A stretch of 64,000 bases of DNA from Ferruginibacter sp. GTDB lineage: Bacteria; Bacteroidota; Bacteroidia; Chitinophagales; Chitinophagaceae. Each line of letters starts with the position of its first letter. Position 1 is the first letter of the stretch. Of this stretch, positions 35,779 through 45,376 are shown piece by piece. The position numbers and the translations under genes are program-made. The notes below the pieces were generated by a model. The model made no database searches. It was not told the DNA's origin and saw only the letters and a program-made list of their open reading frames with translations. Location of the stretch: positions 310,001 through 374,000 of the forward strand of contig JABFRP010000005.1 of the NCBI GenBank assembly GCA_013141115.1, given 5' to 3'.

Positions 35779-36819
35779 TCAATAAAATAATTTTTTGTTT
35801 AAATAATTTCTTACATAATCATCTACGCCACTTTCTAATGAATAAAACCCTTCAGTATAACCTGCTTCTTTTAGTTTGTGCATTTTGGCTTCTGTAAAAT
35901 ATTGATATTTATCCCTGATATCTTCCGGCATATCAATAAACTTGATTACCGGAGATAGATCTAATCCTGTAAAAGTAGCTTTTACCAAATCATTAAAACT
36001 TCGGGCCTCACCGGTGCCAAGATTGTAAAGACCAGGTGTGAGTGGTGAGTGGTGAGTGGTGAGTGAAGCTGCATTCACGATTGACGATTCACTATTCACG
36101 TATTGCTCCATCAACCAAAAACAAACAGCCACCACATCTTTTACATAAATAAAATCACGGAGTTGTTCGCCATTTTCAAAACCATCTTTATGCGATCGGA
36201 ATAATTTTACTTTTCCGCTTTGCTTTATCTGATTAAAAGAATGAAAGATAACGCTGGCCATTCTTGCTTTATGGTATTCGTTAGGGCCATATACATTAAA
36301 GAATTTTAAGCCTGCCCAAAAGGGAGGCAATTCTTTTTGATGTAATACCCATTTATCAAATTCATTTTTACTGATGCCGTAGGGATTTAGAGGATGCAAT
36401 TGTTCTACAATATCATGGCTGTCATCATAACCAAATTCCCCTTCTCCATAAGTAGCAGCAGAAGAGGCATATACCAGTGGGATTTTATTAATAGTGCAGT
36501 AGTTCCATATATGCTGTGAGTATTCTACATTTAATTTTTGATGAATACTGTAATCAAATTCGGTAGTATCTGTTCTTGCTCCAAGGTGAAAAACAAAATC
36601 AACAGCAGGCTTTTCTTTTAATAACCAGTCGAATAAATTTTCTCTCTCTACTCTTACCAGATATTTTTTATGCAACAGGTTCAATTCTTTTTCATCATCA
36701 TCAAACTCATCTACTAAAATTAAATTTTCAAAACCTTGCTGGTTTAAATAGCTCACCATACAGCTTCCAATAAAGCCGTAAGCGCCGGTAATGATTATAT
36801 ATTGATCTTTGTTCAGCAT
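35779..36819 (-). CDS. hldD: ADP-L-glycero-D-manno-heptose 6-epimerase
   Basis: HldD epimerises ADP-heptose for lipopolysaccharide core synthesis. The Rossmann motif T-G-A-Y-G-F-I-G (11-18), S-S-A-A-T-Y-G and the catalytic Y-G-I-S-K are present. At 346 residues it is longer than the E. coli enzyme (310). Part of the excess is a 22-residue stretch (241-262) rich in Ser, Thr and His just before the conserved G-L-Y-N-L-G-T-G, encoded by a tandem, repeat-like DNA segment (36034-36099). The reading frame is intact, so the enzyme is probably active. Its ATG directly follows the upstream stop (TAGATG). Confidence 0.96.
   Translation of the reverse strand: MLNKDQYIIITGAYGFIGSCMVSYLNQQGFENLILVDEFDDDEKELNLLHKKYLVRVERENLFDWLLKEKPAVDFVFHLGARTDTTEFDYSIHQKLNVEYSQHIWNYCTINKIPLVYASSAATYGEGEFGYDDSHDIVEQLHPLNPYGISKNEFDKWVLHQKELPPFWAGLKFFNVYGPNEYHKARMASVIFHSFNQIKQSGKVKLFRSHKDGFENGEQLRDFIYVKDVVAVCFWLMEQYVNSESSIVNAASLTTHHSPLTPGLYNLGTGEARSFNDLVKATFTGLDLSPVIKFIDMPEDIRDKYQYFTEAKMHKLKEAGYTEGFYSLESGVDDYVRNYLNKKLFY
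36034..36099. repeat. Dispersed repeat inserted in frame in hldD
   Basis: The plus strand shows four GTGAGTG-type units (36037-36065) followed by a stretch containing ATTCACGATTGACGA (36073-36087). The same 15-mer recurs at 55594-55608, again next to degenerate GTGAGT units. The 66 bp keep the hldD frame and encode residues 241-262. Confidence 0.7.
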
Positions 36820-37575
36820 CTATTGGTTAAGTTTATAAAATATTTTAAAATCCAGGCTGCTTGCTTTCATACTTTGATAAACATCTGAAGAGTATGCGTT
36901 TGACGAATAGGATTTTGTCAGTGCATGATTATATTCTAATCCAACTTGCAATTTTTTTGTTAACTGATATACTGGTGATATGGATAATAAAATAAAGTTT
37001 TTTGTTTCATTATCAGTACTTAATTGCGGGTCTTGATTAGTAATAGGCTGTATTTCGGGATCTTTAGGGCTTTTTATCTCCGTTAGTTTCGACTTTAAAA
37101 TAAATGAAGGCGTAAATCCTAAATTAAGCGACCATTTTTTATAATTATAACTGGAGCCTAGTCCAATGTCCAAAGTATAGAAGTTAAAGATTTCGGTTGT
37201 TGTGTACGCTAAGTTTGAGTTTGCAGAAAAGCCTGGGAAAAACAAAGTGTTCTTTCTTTTTGCTTTTAAAAATGATACAGCTAAGTCTGCGTAAATTTTA
37301 AAATTTTGATTAACGCTATGGGTAGCCTTTACTCCTATGGATACTTTTGGCGATAGAATATTTTTGTATTCATTAGTGGTTTTAGAAACACCGGGTATAA
37401 CGGTAAATGTACCCGTATTTGGGTCATAGGTAGTGAAACCAGACGTTTTCTTTAACACAGGAGCAGATTTGCTAAAAACTGCTCCTGTGTTAAAAAACAA
37501 ATCAAGAGAAATTTTTTTCTGAGCTTTGGCATTTAAGATACTTATCAACAGTATAAAAGAAATAAGATATTTCAT
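36820..37575 (-). CDS. Secreted outer-membrane beta-barrel-like protein
   Basis: A signal peptide (cleavage near A-K-A-Q) is followed by about 230 residues of alternating strands with periodic aromatic residues, such as L-D-I-G-L-G-S-S-Y-N-Y and L-N-L-G-F-T-P-S-F, and an aromatic-rich C-terminus (F-K-I-F-Y-K-L). The family is unknown; a barrel of eight to ten strands is likely. It heads the barrel-hldD-proC run with no spacing between genes, which may link it to outer-membrane assembly, though this is only context. Confidence 0.68.
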   Translation of the reverse strand: MKYLISFILLISILNAKAQKKISLDLFFNTGAVFSKSAPVLKKTSGFTTYDPNTGTFTVIPGVSKTTNEYKNILSPKVSIGVKATHSVNQNFKIYADLAVSFLKAKRKNTLFFPGFSANSNLAYTTTEIFNFYTLDIGLGSSYNYKKWSLNLGFTPSFILKSKLTEIKSPKDPEIQPITNQDPQLSTDNETKNFILLSISPVYQLTKKLQVGLEYNHALTKSYSSNAYSSDVYQSMKASSLDFKIFYKLNQ

Positions 37576-37610
37576 TTGCTTAATGTATTTATCAATGCAA
37601 GATAATTTTG

Positions 37611-39854
37611 TTACAAGGTTACCAGCGCATGCTCACTGTCATGTATGGCTAATAATTTACCAATAGCATTGTCATATTTATTTTTCCAGTCACTTACATT
37701 TCCCCAATCTTCGCCATCAATATTTATAGCACCGCTGGTAACGGTTCCTAAATAGGTTACCGTAATTTCCATTTTTTCCAACAGCATATTAAAATCATTC
37801 CTGTTTTCTTTAGCTACAGAAACCACCACACGGCTTTGTGCTTCGCCAAACCAATACGCATCTTTTCTAATTGTAGTATCTGTTGTGCTGGCTTTAAATC
37901 CAAGGTCTCTGTTAAAACAACTTTCTATTAAGGTAACAAATAAACCACCTTCACTTACATCATGTGCCGAGCTGATCAGTTTCTTTTCGATCATCTTTTT
38001 TATTTCATGCTGTATTGCAAACTCTTCATCAATATCAAAATGCGGGGCGGGTGAAAATTCTATGCCGTGCAGTTTATGTAAATATTCGGATGAATTAATA
38101 TCATTGCGCTGTACGCCCACTAAATAAATTTCATCATCTTCCTGTTTAAAGTCCATGGTCATCTTATCATCGGGGCTATCCAGTAAACCCACCATGCCAA
38201 TGGTAGGGGTAGGGTATACGGCACCATCGGGGCCCTGGTTATAAAAACTCACATTACCACCGGTCACCGGCGTATCAAATTTACGGCAGGCTTCTCCCAT
38301 ACCTTTAATGGCATTTACAAACTGGTAATATACTTCGGGATCGTAAGGGTTACCGAAGTTTAAGCAATTGGTTACGCCTAATGGCTGGCCACCGCTGCAA
38401 ACAATATTTCTTGCAGCTTCTGCAACAGCTATCATGGCACCTTTATAAGGATCGGCAAATACATAACGGCTATTACAATCTGTTGTAAGCGCCAACGCTT
38501 TGTTAGTTGGTTTTGCAATTACAATAGCCGCATCGCTAGGTGCGTTGGTGCTTGCATTGCCAGCACCAACCATGCTGTCGTATTGTACATAGATCCATTT
38601 TTTACTGGCTATATTGGGTATCTGAATAATTTGTTCTGCTGTTGCTTTTAAATCTGTTGGTACAGCAATGGTATCAGCGTTAAACGCTTTTATTTTTTCA
38701 AAATATTTAGGTTCGCTGTATGGCCTGTCGTTTTGCGGAGCACCGCCGCCCAGTACTAATTCATAGGCTGGTAAAGTGGCTTCTAAAGTTCCATTCATAT
38801 AAAAATTCAACATGCCGTCATCGGTTACTTCGCCAATTTCGCTGCAGGGTAAATCCCATTTTTCAAATACATCAATCACCAGTTGTTCTTTTCCCCTTTC
38901 TGCAACCAGCAACATTCTTTCCTGGCTTTCGCTCAATAATAATTCCCACGCTTTCATATCTTTTTGGCGTGTGGGCACTTTGTCTAAATCAATTCTCATG
39001 CCTGCTTCGCCTTTAGCACTCATTTCGCTGGTGCTACAGATAATTCCTGCGGCACCCATATCCTGCATACCCACAACGGCACCAGTGTTCATCACTTCTA
39101 AACAAGCTTCTAATAATTTTTTCTCCTGAAAAGGATCTCCCACTTGTACGGCAGGTAAATCTTCTGCACTATCAGCAGTAATATCGGCACTGGCAAAACT
39201 TGCGCCACCAATACCATCTTTACCTGTTGCACTGCCTACAAAAAAAACAGGATTACCTTTTACTTTACCAGATGTGGCAGAAATAGTTTCTCCATTTTTT
39301 AAAATACCTACGCTCATGGCATTTACTAATGGATTGGTATGATAGCAATCTTCAAAATACACTTCACCACCAACGGTAGGTACACCAAAGCAATTACCAT
39401 AATGGCCAATGCCATGCACCACACCCGCTAATAAATGTTGCGTTTTAGCTTCTTTTAAATTGCCAAAACGTAAACTATTTAATGAGGCTATCGGCCTTGC
39501 ACCCATTGTAAAAATATCTCTGTTAATGCCACCCACACCAGTAGCTGCGCCCTGAAAAGGCTCAATTGCAGAAGGGTGATTGTGGCTTTCAATTTTAAAT
39601 ACTACACCGTAACCATCACCAATATCCATCAGCCCAGCATTTTCTTCACCGGCCTTCACCAGCATTTTTTTTCCATCACGGGGTAGCGTTTTTAACCACT
39701 TGATAGAATTTTTATAACTGCAATGTTCACTCCACATGGCACTAAAGGAACAGAGTTCATTAAAATTGGGTGTTCGCCCCAGTTTTTGTTTTATCAATTC
39801 AAATTCATCTGCTGTAATGCGAAGTTGTTCTGCTGTTTTTACTGTTATTTCCAT
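37611..39854 (-). CDS. purL: Phosphoribosylformylglycinamidine synthase subunit PurL
   Basis: PurL catalyses the ATP-dependent amination of FGAR to FGAM in purine synthesis. At 747 residues it is the small type that needs separate PurS and PurQ partners, which are not in this window. Conserved segments include W-S-E-H-C-S-Y-K, E-S-H-N-H-P-S, G-A-A-T-G-V-G-G and the second-half S-A-H-D-V-S-E-G-G. I start at the ATG 39854; the frame extends to 39896, but that part overlaps the promoter box at 39885-39892 and is not conserved. Confidence 0.97.
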   Translation of the reverse strand: MEITVKTAEQLRITADEFELIKQKLGRTPNFNELCSFSAMWSEHCSYKNSIKWLKTLPRDGKKMLVKAGEENAGLMDIGDGYGVVFKIESHNHPSAIEPFQGAATGVGGINRDIFTMGARPIASLNSLRFGNLKEAKTQHLLAGVVHGIGHYGNCFGVPTVGGEVYFEDCYHTNPLVNAMSVGILKNGETISATSGKVKGNPVFFVGSATGKDGIGGASFASADITADSAEDLPAVQVGDPFQEKKLLEACLEVMNTGAVVGMQDMGAAGIICSTSEMSAKGEAGMRIDLDKVPTRQKDMKAWELLLSESQERMLLVAERGKEQLVIDVFEKWDLPCSEIGEVTDDGMLNFYMNGTLEATLPAYELVLGGGAPQNDRPYSEPKYFEKIKAFNADTIAVPTDLKATAEQIIQIPNIASKKWIYVQYDSMVGAGNASTNAPSDAAIVIAKPTNKALALTTDCNSRYVFADPYKGAMIAVAEAARNIVCSGGQPLGVTNCLNFGNPYDPEVYYQFVNAIKGMGEACRKFDTPVTGGNVSFYNQGPDGAVYPTPTIGMVGLLDSPDDKMTMDFKQEDDEIYLVGVQRNDINSSEYLHKLHGIEFSPAPHFDIDEEFAIQHEIKKMIEKKLISSAHDVSEGGLFVTLIESCFNRDLGFKASTTDTTIRKDAYWFGEAQSRVVVSVAKENRNDFNMLLEKMEITVTYLGTVTSGAINIDGEDWGNVSDWKNKYDNAIGKLLAIHDSEHALVTL

Positions 39855-39884
39855 AAATGTTGTAGAAGAGTGTGTTTGAAAGTG

Positions 39885-39892
39885 CAAAGGTA
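39885..39892 (-). promoter_or_regulatory. -7 box for purL, TACCTTTG
   Basis: Minus-strand TACCTTTG is a full match to TAnnTTTG, 30 bp before the purL ATG. No clear -33 box. Its position supports the shorter PurL start. Confidence 0.5.
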
Positions 39893-39966
39893 ACAACGTA
39901 ATACTTTATTAAGGTAGATGAATCGCAAATATTTTAACTATCTTCCCACATTGAAAATTTATTGTT

Positions 39967-41238
39967 TTGGAGTATATTCTTTTTGTTTTTTATCTGTTGA
40001 TACTTTGCTGGCTGATTACAAAAGTTTCCTTTGTAAAAAACTCAGGCCTTAGTAATAAATACATCCTGTTACTTTTTTTAGCGAAAATATTGGCTGGCTT
40101 AGTTATTGGCTGGGTATCGTATAATGTTTATGGTAAAGGCAATGATTACTGGAATGTAAACCGGGATGGCTGGATAGAATATCAACTGCTTTTGACGAAC
40201 CCAAAGGAATATTTTACCAACATATTTCACTCTCAGTATTCACAAGGCTATAGTGGTGTATTCGATTCTTTTCAATCTTTTTGGAACGATCTGCGAAATA
40301 ATATTATCACTAAAATACTTTCCGTCTTTAATATTTTTAGCCGTGGTAATTATTATATCAATAGTTTGTTCTTTAATTTTTTTGGCTTTTTAGGCCACGT
40401 GGCTTTTTATAAGATTTTTATACAGCTATATAAAAATAAACAGCGGGCAGTTATTGTTTGTTGCTTTCTGTTACCGTCAATGTTATATTTTACATCAGGC
40501 GTACAAAAAGACAGTATTGTGTTTACCACATTAGGCTTTTTGTGTTACGCAGTATATAAATCAATCGGCGATAATAATTTTACTGCCAAACATTTGCTGG
40601 TTATATTTTTATCGCTTGTTACTTTGTTTTTAATAAGAAGTTATGTTTTAATAAACATTTTACCGGCTCTTGTTATTTGGATAGTGGTAGCAAAATATAA
40701 ATTGCCTGCCCTTACAAGTTTTGTAATTGGGTATATTATTACTGGAGTTATTTTTTTTGGTTTTAACAGTATTGTACATTCTATCAATCCGCTTAAAACG
40801 GTAACTGATAAGCAGGCTGCATTTTTTACATTGCCGCAGGCATCTACACAAATTGAATTAGATACTTTGCATCCCAATTTAAAAAGTTTTATAAGCAATG
40901 CTCCTCAGGCTTTCAATCATCTTTTACTAAGGCCTTACCCAACGGAATTGCATGCTAAAAGTCTTTTACCAATAAATATTGAATTGCTGTTGTATCAATT
41001 GCTGTTTATTGTTTTTCTTTTTTTTAAAAGCAAAAAAGAAAAACACACGACTGATCCATTTATTATTTTCGGCGTTTTTTTTGCACTTACCATGTTTCTT
41101 TTTATTGGTTATATCATGCCCAACTTAGGCTCCATAATACGTTATCGTAGTATTTATTTACCATTTTTATTAACGCCAGTTATCTGTGGTATTGGATGGG
41201 AAAGAATAGGCAATCTTTTTAAAATTAAAAATAATTAA
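39967..41238 (+). CDS. Polytopic membrane protein, possibly polysaccharide-related
   Basis: The 423-residue protein has about ten hydrophobic segments, with a polar loop at about 60-115 and another at about 270-330 (T-D-K-Q-A-A-F-F to R-P-Y-P-T-E). The C-terminal part N-L-G-S-I-I-R-Y-R-S-I-Y-L-P-F recalls the late segment of polysaccharide polymerases and some membrane glycosyltransferases, but I cannot assign a family. It stands alone, with purL diverging upstream and glutamine synthetase following on the same strand. Confidence 0.65.
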   Translation: MEYILFVFYLLILCWLITKVSFVKNSGLSNKYILLLFLAKILAGLVIGWVSYNVYGKGNDYWNVNRDGWIEYQLLLTNPKEYFTNIFHSQYSQGYSGVFDSFQSFWNDLRNNIITKILSVFNIFSRGNYYINSLFFNFFGFLGHVAFYKIFIQLYKNKQRAVIVCCFLLPSMLYFTSGVQKDSIVFTTLGFLCYAVYKSIGDNNFTAKHLLVIFLSLVTLFLIRSYVLINILPALVIWIVVAKYKLPALTSFVIGYIITGVIFFGFNSIVHSINPLKTVTDKQAAFFTLPQASTQIELDTLHPNLKSFISNAPQAFNHLLLRPYPTELHAKSLLPINIELLLYQLLFIVFLFFKSKKEKHTTDPFIIFGVFFALTMFLFIGYIMPNLGSIIRYRSIYLPFLLTPVICGIGWERIGNLFKIKNN

Positions 41239-41343
41239 ATATTTACTTTTTGTACACAAAGCGCCTTTTTTTATCAAGAAAAATATAAAAAAGTTGTTTT
41301 GTAATGGATTTTAGCGTTTTTTTGTGGTACTAAACATAAAAAT

Positions 41344-43539
41344 ATGCAATCTTTACGTTTCAATGCACTGGATAATCTAGCCAGTAATCCTGCAGAAGTT
41401 AAAGTAACAGGAGTGTCAAAAATTACCGGAATTTTTAATGAGAATGTGTTCACGCTTAAAGTTGCCCGTCAATTTTTAAGCGACGAGGCATATAAAAGCT
41501 TAGCAGCTTCTATTAAAAGTGGTAAAAAAATCGACCGCAACATGGGCGGTCAAATTGCCAATGGTGTAAAAGCCTGGGCAGAAAGCAAAGGGGTAACCCA
41601 TTACACTCACTGGTTTCAACCCTTAACCGGATTATCAGCGGAGAAACATGATTCATTTTTTACTTTAAAAGGTGATGGCACACCTATTGAAGAATTTGAC
41701 GGTGGCGCATTAATTCAACAAGAGCCAGATGCATCATCTTTCCCCAGTGGTGGATTAAGAGCAACTTTTGAAGCTCGTGGGTATACTGCATGGGATCCAT
41801 CTTCTCCTGCATTTATTATGGAAATTGGCCAAGGCAAAACACTATGTGTTCCTACCATTTTTGTTTCTTATACCGGCGAATCATTGGATGCTAAAACTCC
41901 GTTGTTAAAAGCATTGGTAGCTATTGAAAAAGCAGCTGTTGATGTTTGTCAGTATTTTGATAAAAACATTACAAGAGTAACTCCAACATTAGGTTGGGAA
42001 CAAGAATATTTTGTTATTGATGCAGGTTTAGCTAATGCCCGTCCGGATCTGGTATTAACCGGCCGTACTGTATTTGGTCATGCTCCTGCAAAAGGACAAC
42101 AATTGGAAGATCACTATTTTGGAACTATTCCGGAAAGAGTGTATGCTTTTATGAGAGATTTTGAAACAGAATCTTACAAATTAGGTATTCCATTACGTAC
42201 TCGTCACAATGAGGTTGCACCAGCTCAGTTTGAGTGTGCACCAATTTTTGAAGAAGTAAATATAGCTGTTGACCACAACTTGTTATTGATGGACATCATG
42301 ACAAGAGTAGCCAAGCGTCATAACTTAAAAGTGTTATTGCACGAAAAACCATTTGCCGGAATTAATGGTAGTGGTAAACACAATAACTGGAGCATGGCAA
42401 CTGATACCGGAGTTAACTTATTAGCGCCAGGTAAAACGCCAAAAACCAATTTGATGTTCTTAACTTTCTTTGTTAACACCATCAAAGCTTTACATGATTA
42501 TGCTGATTTAGTAAGAGCATCAATTGCCAGTGCAGGTAACGATCATCGCCTGGGTGCTAATGAGGCTCCTCCTGCTATCATTTCTGCATTTATCGGTAAA
42601 TATTTAACCCAGGTTTTAGAGCAGGTTGAAACACGTGTGGGTGGTAAATTTGATGAGCAGGATGAAGCAATGTTGAAATTAGATATTCATAAGAGTATTC
42701 CTGAATTGATGTTAGATAACACTGATCGTAACAGAACATCTCCATTTGCATTTACCGGAAACAAATTTGAATTCCGTGCGGTGGGTTCTGCTGCTAACTG
42801 TGCAACTAATATGACTGTTATCAATACCATTGTTGCAGAAACATTAAAAACATTTAAGAAAGATGTAGATGCATTGATCGACAAAGGCGAAAAGAAAGAA
42901 GTAGCTATCATGCAGATCATTCAGAAATATGTTGTAGAAAGTAAAAAAGTATTGTTTGAAGGAGATGGTTATAGTGAAGCATGGGCACAGGAAGCTGAAA
43001 AGCGTGGTTTGCCCAATGTAAAAACTACACCATTGGCTTTAGATGCTTACGTTACTGAAAAATCTAAAAAGTTATTTGCAAATAATGATATCTACAGTCA
43101 CTCTGAATTGGAAGCGAGACATGAGATCATGCTGGAAGATTACATTAAAAAAGTACAGATCGAAGCTAGGATAATGGGAGATTTGGCCACTACTTTTGTA
43201 TTGCCATCTGCAATTAAATATCAAAATGTATTGTTGACCAATGTAAAAAATCTGAAAGATGCAGGCTTAGGCGAATCTGCTTATGCTAACCAATTGCAGG
43301 TTGCAGAAAGGATCAGCCATTACATTCAGCAGATGAGTGATAATGTTGAAAAAATGATCGAAGCAAGAAAAGTTGCAAATGATATCGCCGATACAAGAGA
43401 AAGAGCGATAGCTTATTGCGAAACAATTAAAGGACAGTACTTTGATGTTATCCGTTACCATGTTGATAAACTGGAGCTGATAGTAGATGACGAAAACTGG
43501 TTACTGCCTAAATACAGAGAAATGCTTTTCTTAAGATAA
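41344..43539 (+). CDS. glnN: Glutamine synthetase type III
   Basis: This is the large GSIII form (731 residues), common in Bacteroidota and cyanobacteria and unlike the 450-residue GlnA. It makes glutamine from glutamate, ammonia and ATP. Diagnostic parts are T-H-W-F-Q-P, G-W-E-Q-E-Y-F, R-H-N-E-V-A-P-A-Q-F-E, G-S-G-K-H-N-N-W-S and N-R-T-S-P-F-A-F-T-G-N-K-F-E-F-R. The C-terminal 200 residues are the helical extension of the type. It appears monocistronic with its own terminator. Confidence 0.98.
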   Translation: MQSLRFNALDNLASNPAEVKVTGVSKITGIFNENVFTLKVARQFLSDEAYKSLAASIKSGKKIDRNMGGQIANGVKAWAESKGVTHYTHWFQPLTGLSAEKHDSFFTLKGDGTPIEEFDGGALIQQEPDASSFPSGGLRATFEARGYTAWDPSSPAFIMEIGQGKTLCVPTIFVSYTGESLDAKTPLLKALVAIEKAAVDVCQYFDKNITRVTPTLGWEQEYFVIDAGLANARPDLVLTGRTVFGHAPAKGQQLEDHYFGTIPERVYAFMRDFETESYKLGIPLRTRHNEVAPAQFECAPIFEEVNIAVDHNLLLMDIMTRVAKRHNLKVLLHEKPFAGINGSGKHNNWSMATDTGVNLLAPGKTPKTNLMFLTFFVNTIKALHDYADLVRASIASAGNDHRLGANEAPPAIISAFIGKYLTQVLEQVETRVGGKFDEQDEAMLKLDIHKSIPELMLDNTDRNRTSPFAFTGNKFEFRAVGSAANCATNMTVINTIVAETLKTFKKDVDALIDKGEKKEVAIMQIIQKYVVESKKVLFEGDGYSEAWAQEAEKRGLPNVKTTPLALDAYVTEKSKKLFANNDIYSHSELEARHEIMLEDYIKKVQIEARIMGDLATTFVLPSAIKYQNVLLTNVKNLKDAGLGESAYANQLQVAERISHYIQQMSDNVEKMIEARKVANDIADTRERAIAYCETIKGQYFDVIRYHVDKLELIVDDENWLLPKYREMLFLR

Positions 43540-43591
43540 AAAAGCTGGCAAGCAAAATCTGTCACGCTGCAAGGTGTGACGCAATCGTTGT

Positions 43592-43619
43592 AAAACCCGT
43601 TCTTTTTTGAACGGGTTTT
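43592..43619 (+). terminator. Intrinsic terminator after glutamine synthetase
   Basis: AAAACCCGTTC and GAACGGGTTTT form a perfect stem around a T-loop, then ATTTT. A smaller hairpin (GTCAC at 43561-43565 with GTGAC at 43576-43580) precedes it. Confidence 0.9.
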
Positions 43620-43678
43620 ATTTTGTACCTTATTAAACTTAGCTGCAACTTTTGTATCTATATAAAAAAATAAACTCC

Positions 43679-44083
43679 ATGAAAAAAATTATCTCATTAA
43701 TTATTTTTAGTTTTATTGTCACTTTTACATTTGCGCAAGTACAACGCAAAACTGCTGTTGCAAATAAAAAAGACTCTGCCTCAGTAGCCGCCGAAAGAAA
43801 ACAAACCTCAAGGGGCGAAAAAAAGCAAATGGTAAAAGACCTGGATCTTAATAAAGAGCAAAAATCCAAACTGAAAGAGATAAGACAATCTTCCAAAGCA
43901 AAAAAAGAAGCCATTGAAAATGATGAAAAATTAAGTGCCGATGAAAAGCAGGCTAAATTAAAAGAGTTGCAAAGAGAGCAGGCAAAAAGCACCATGACCA
44001 TTTTAAATGATGAACAAAAAGAAAAGATGAAAAAAATGAGGAAGAATAAAAAAGGAAAACAAATGGCCGAAGAGGAAAATTAA
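43679..44083 (+). CDS. Small exported, highly charged helical protein
   Basis: A signal peptide (M-K-K-I-I-S-L-I-I-F, cleavage near T-F-A-Q) is followed by about 115 residues that are almost all Lys, Glu, Gln, Asp and Arg in helix-forming order, with L-D-L-N-K-E-Q-K-S-K-L-K-E-I and L-N-D-E-Q-K-E-K-M-K-K-M. This resembles periplasmic Spy/CpxP-like helical proteins that respond to envelope stress, but the L-T-x-x-Q motifs are degenerate, so the link is tentative. I use the ATG at 43679; an upstream frame from 43652 covers a likely promoter (TTTG, 21 bp, AACTTTTG). Confidence 0.7.
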   Translation: MKKIISLIIFSFIVTFTFAQVQRKTAVANKKDSASVAAERKQTSRGEKKQMVKDLDLNKEQKSKLKEIRQSSKAKKEAIENDEKLSADEKQAKLKELQREQAKSTMTILNDEQKEKMKKMRKNKKGKQMAEEEN

Positions 44084-44186
44084 TAATAGTAGTACATATA
44101 AGGATTATGATTAAGCGAAATGCTGTTCTGGAAAAGAGCAGCATTTTCTTTTATTAGCATACAGCAGGTGAAAATAATATTTCAGC

Positions 44187-44194
44187 TATTTTTG
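44187..44194 (+). promoter_or_regulatory. -7 box, TATTTTTG, before the dehydrogenase gene
   Basis: Full match to TAnnTTTG, only 5 bp before the ATG at 44199, implying an almost leaderless mRNA or a start at the ATG 44208. No clear -33 box. Confidence 0.45.
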
Positions 44195-44198
44195 CAGC

Positions 44199-45278
44199 AT
44201 GGAAAATATGTATACTTACCAGCAATTGTATGCTTTTTGCGTTGCCATTTTTGCAAAAATGGGATGCAGCGATGCTGATGCTGCTATTGCTGCTAAAGCT
44301 TTAATTGCTGCAGATTTAAGAGGGATTGACAGCCATGGTGTGGCAAGATTAAGCGGTTATGTACGTTTGTGGCAGGCAAAACGGGTAAATGCAATGCCAC
44401 AATTAAAAATTGTACACGAAACCCCTTCAACCGCTGTAGTTGATGGCGATGCAGGCTTAGGTTTAGTAGTAGCGCCTTATGCCATGCAGGTAGCTATTGA
44501 TAAAGCAAGAAATGTGGGTACTGGCTGGGTGAGTGTAAAAAACAGCAATCACTTTGGTATTGCGGGTTATCATGCTATGATGGCTTTGCCCAATGATATG
44601 ATTGGTATTGCCATGACGAATGCCAGCGCCTTGGTGGCACCTACTTTTTCTGTAGAAAGAATGTTGGGTACTAATCCCATTGCGGTTGCAATACCTGCCG
44701 GTGAGGAGCCGGCTTTTGTTGCCGATTTTGCAACCACTACCGCTGCTAATGGCAAATTAGAAATTTTACAAAGAAAAAATGCTTCCACACCAACAGGTTG
44801 GGTGCAAACAAAAGATGGCCACGAAAGTACTGATGCTAATGAATTGAAAAGTGGCGGCTCGTTGTTGCCGTTAGGCGGCGATAGAGAACATAGCAGTCAT
44901 AAAGGTTATGCATTAGGGGCAATTGTAGATATTTTTTCGGCAGTGCTTAGTGGTGCCAATTACGGCCCGTGGGTACCGCCATTTCCTGCGTATGTGCCTA
45001 TGCCCGAAAATATGCCGGGCGAGGGGATAGGTCATTTTTTTGGTGCCATGCGTATTGATGCCTTTAGAACGCCTGATGAATTTAAACAACATATGGATAA
45101 CTGGATACAGCGTTTTCGCAGTGCCAAAACGGTGGAGGGGGAAGAAAAAGTGATCATTCCCGGAGATCCGGAAAGAGAAATGGAAATTATAAGGATGAAA
45201 GATGGCATTCCGTTGGTAAATGCGGTGGCAGATGATTTGAAGGCACTTGCCGGCAAGTTTTCTTTACAATTTGCCTAA
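44199..45278 (+). CDS. Ldh2/MDH2-type NAD(P)H-dependent oxidoreductase
   Basis: This 359-residue protein belongs to the malate/L-lactate/ureidoglycolate/2,3-diketogulonate dehydrogenase family, which has its own fold unlike classical lactate dehydrogenase. Visible conserved parts are G-I-D-S-H-G-V-A-R-L near residue 44, N-S-N-H-F-G-I-A-G, T-N-A-S and G-T-N-P-I-A-V-A-I-P, with D-F-A-T-T. The 2-oxo acid substrate cannot be told from the sequence. A start at 44208 is possible because of the promoter box just upstream. Confidence 0.93.
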   Translation: MENMYTYQQLYAFCVAIFAKMGCSDADAAIAAKALIAADLRGIDSHGVARLSGYVRLWQAKRVNAMPQLKIVHETPSTAVVDGDAGLGLVVAPYAMQVAIDKARNVGTGWVSVKNSNHFGIAGYHAMMALPNDMIGIAMTNASALVAPTFSVERMLGTNPIAVAIPAGEEPAFVADFATTTAANGKLEILQRKNASTPTGWVQTKDGHESTDANELKSGGSLLPLGGDREHSSHKGYALGAIVDIFSAVLSGANYGPWVPPFPAYVPMPENMPGEGIGHFFGAMRIDAFRTPDEFKQHMDNWIQRFRSAKTVEGEEKVIIPGDPEREMEIIRMKDGIPLVNAVADDLKALAGKFSLQFA

Positions 45279-45283
45279 ATGCA

Positions 45284-45315
45284 TTTGGAATAGCCCTGCA
45301 CATAAAATACTTTTG
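45284..45315 (+). promoter_or_regulatory. Consensus Bacteroidota promoter of aspartate kinase
   Basis: TTTG (45284-45287), 20 bp, then TACTTTTG (45308-45315): both boxes match fully and the spacing is ideal. It starts 6 bp after the previous stop codon and about 90 bp before the aspartate kinase ATG. Confidence 0.78.
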
Positions 45316-45376
45316 CAAAAATTGTAAATCATTTATTAATTAAAATCTGCTGCAATTGCAGCAATCGGGGGGGATT

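Noticed and set aside
36037..36065. CRISPR array from the repeated GTGAGTG units
   Set aside because: The units are seven-base tandem copies without spacers, inside a coding gene, and no cas genes are present.
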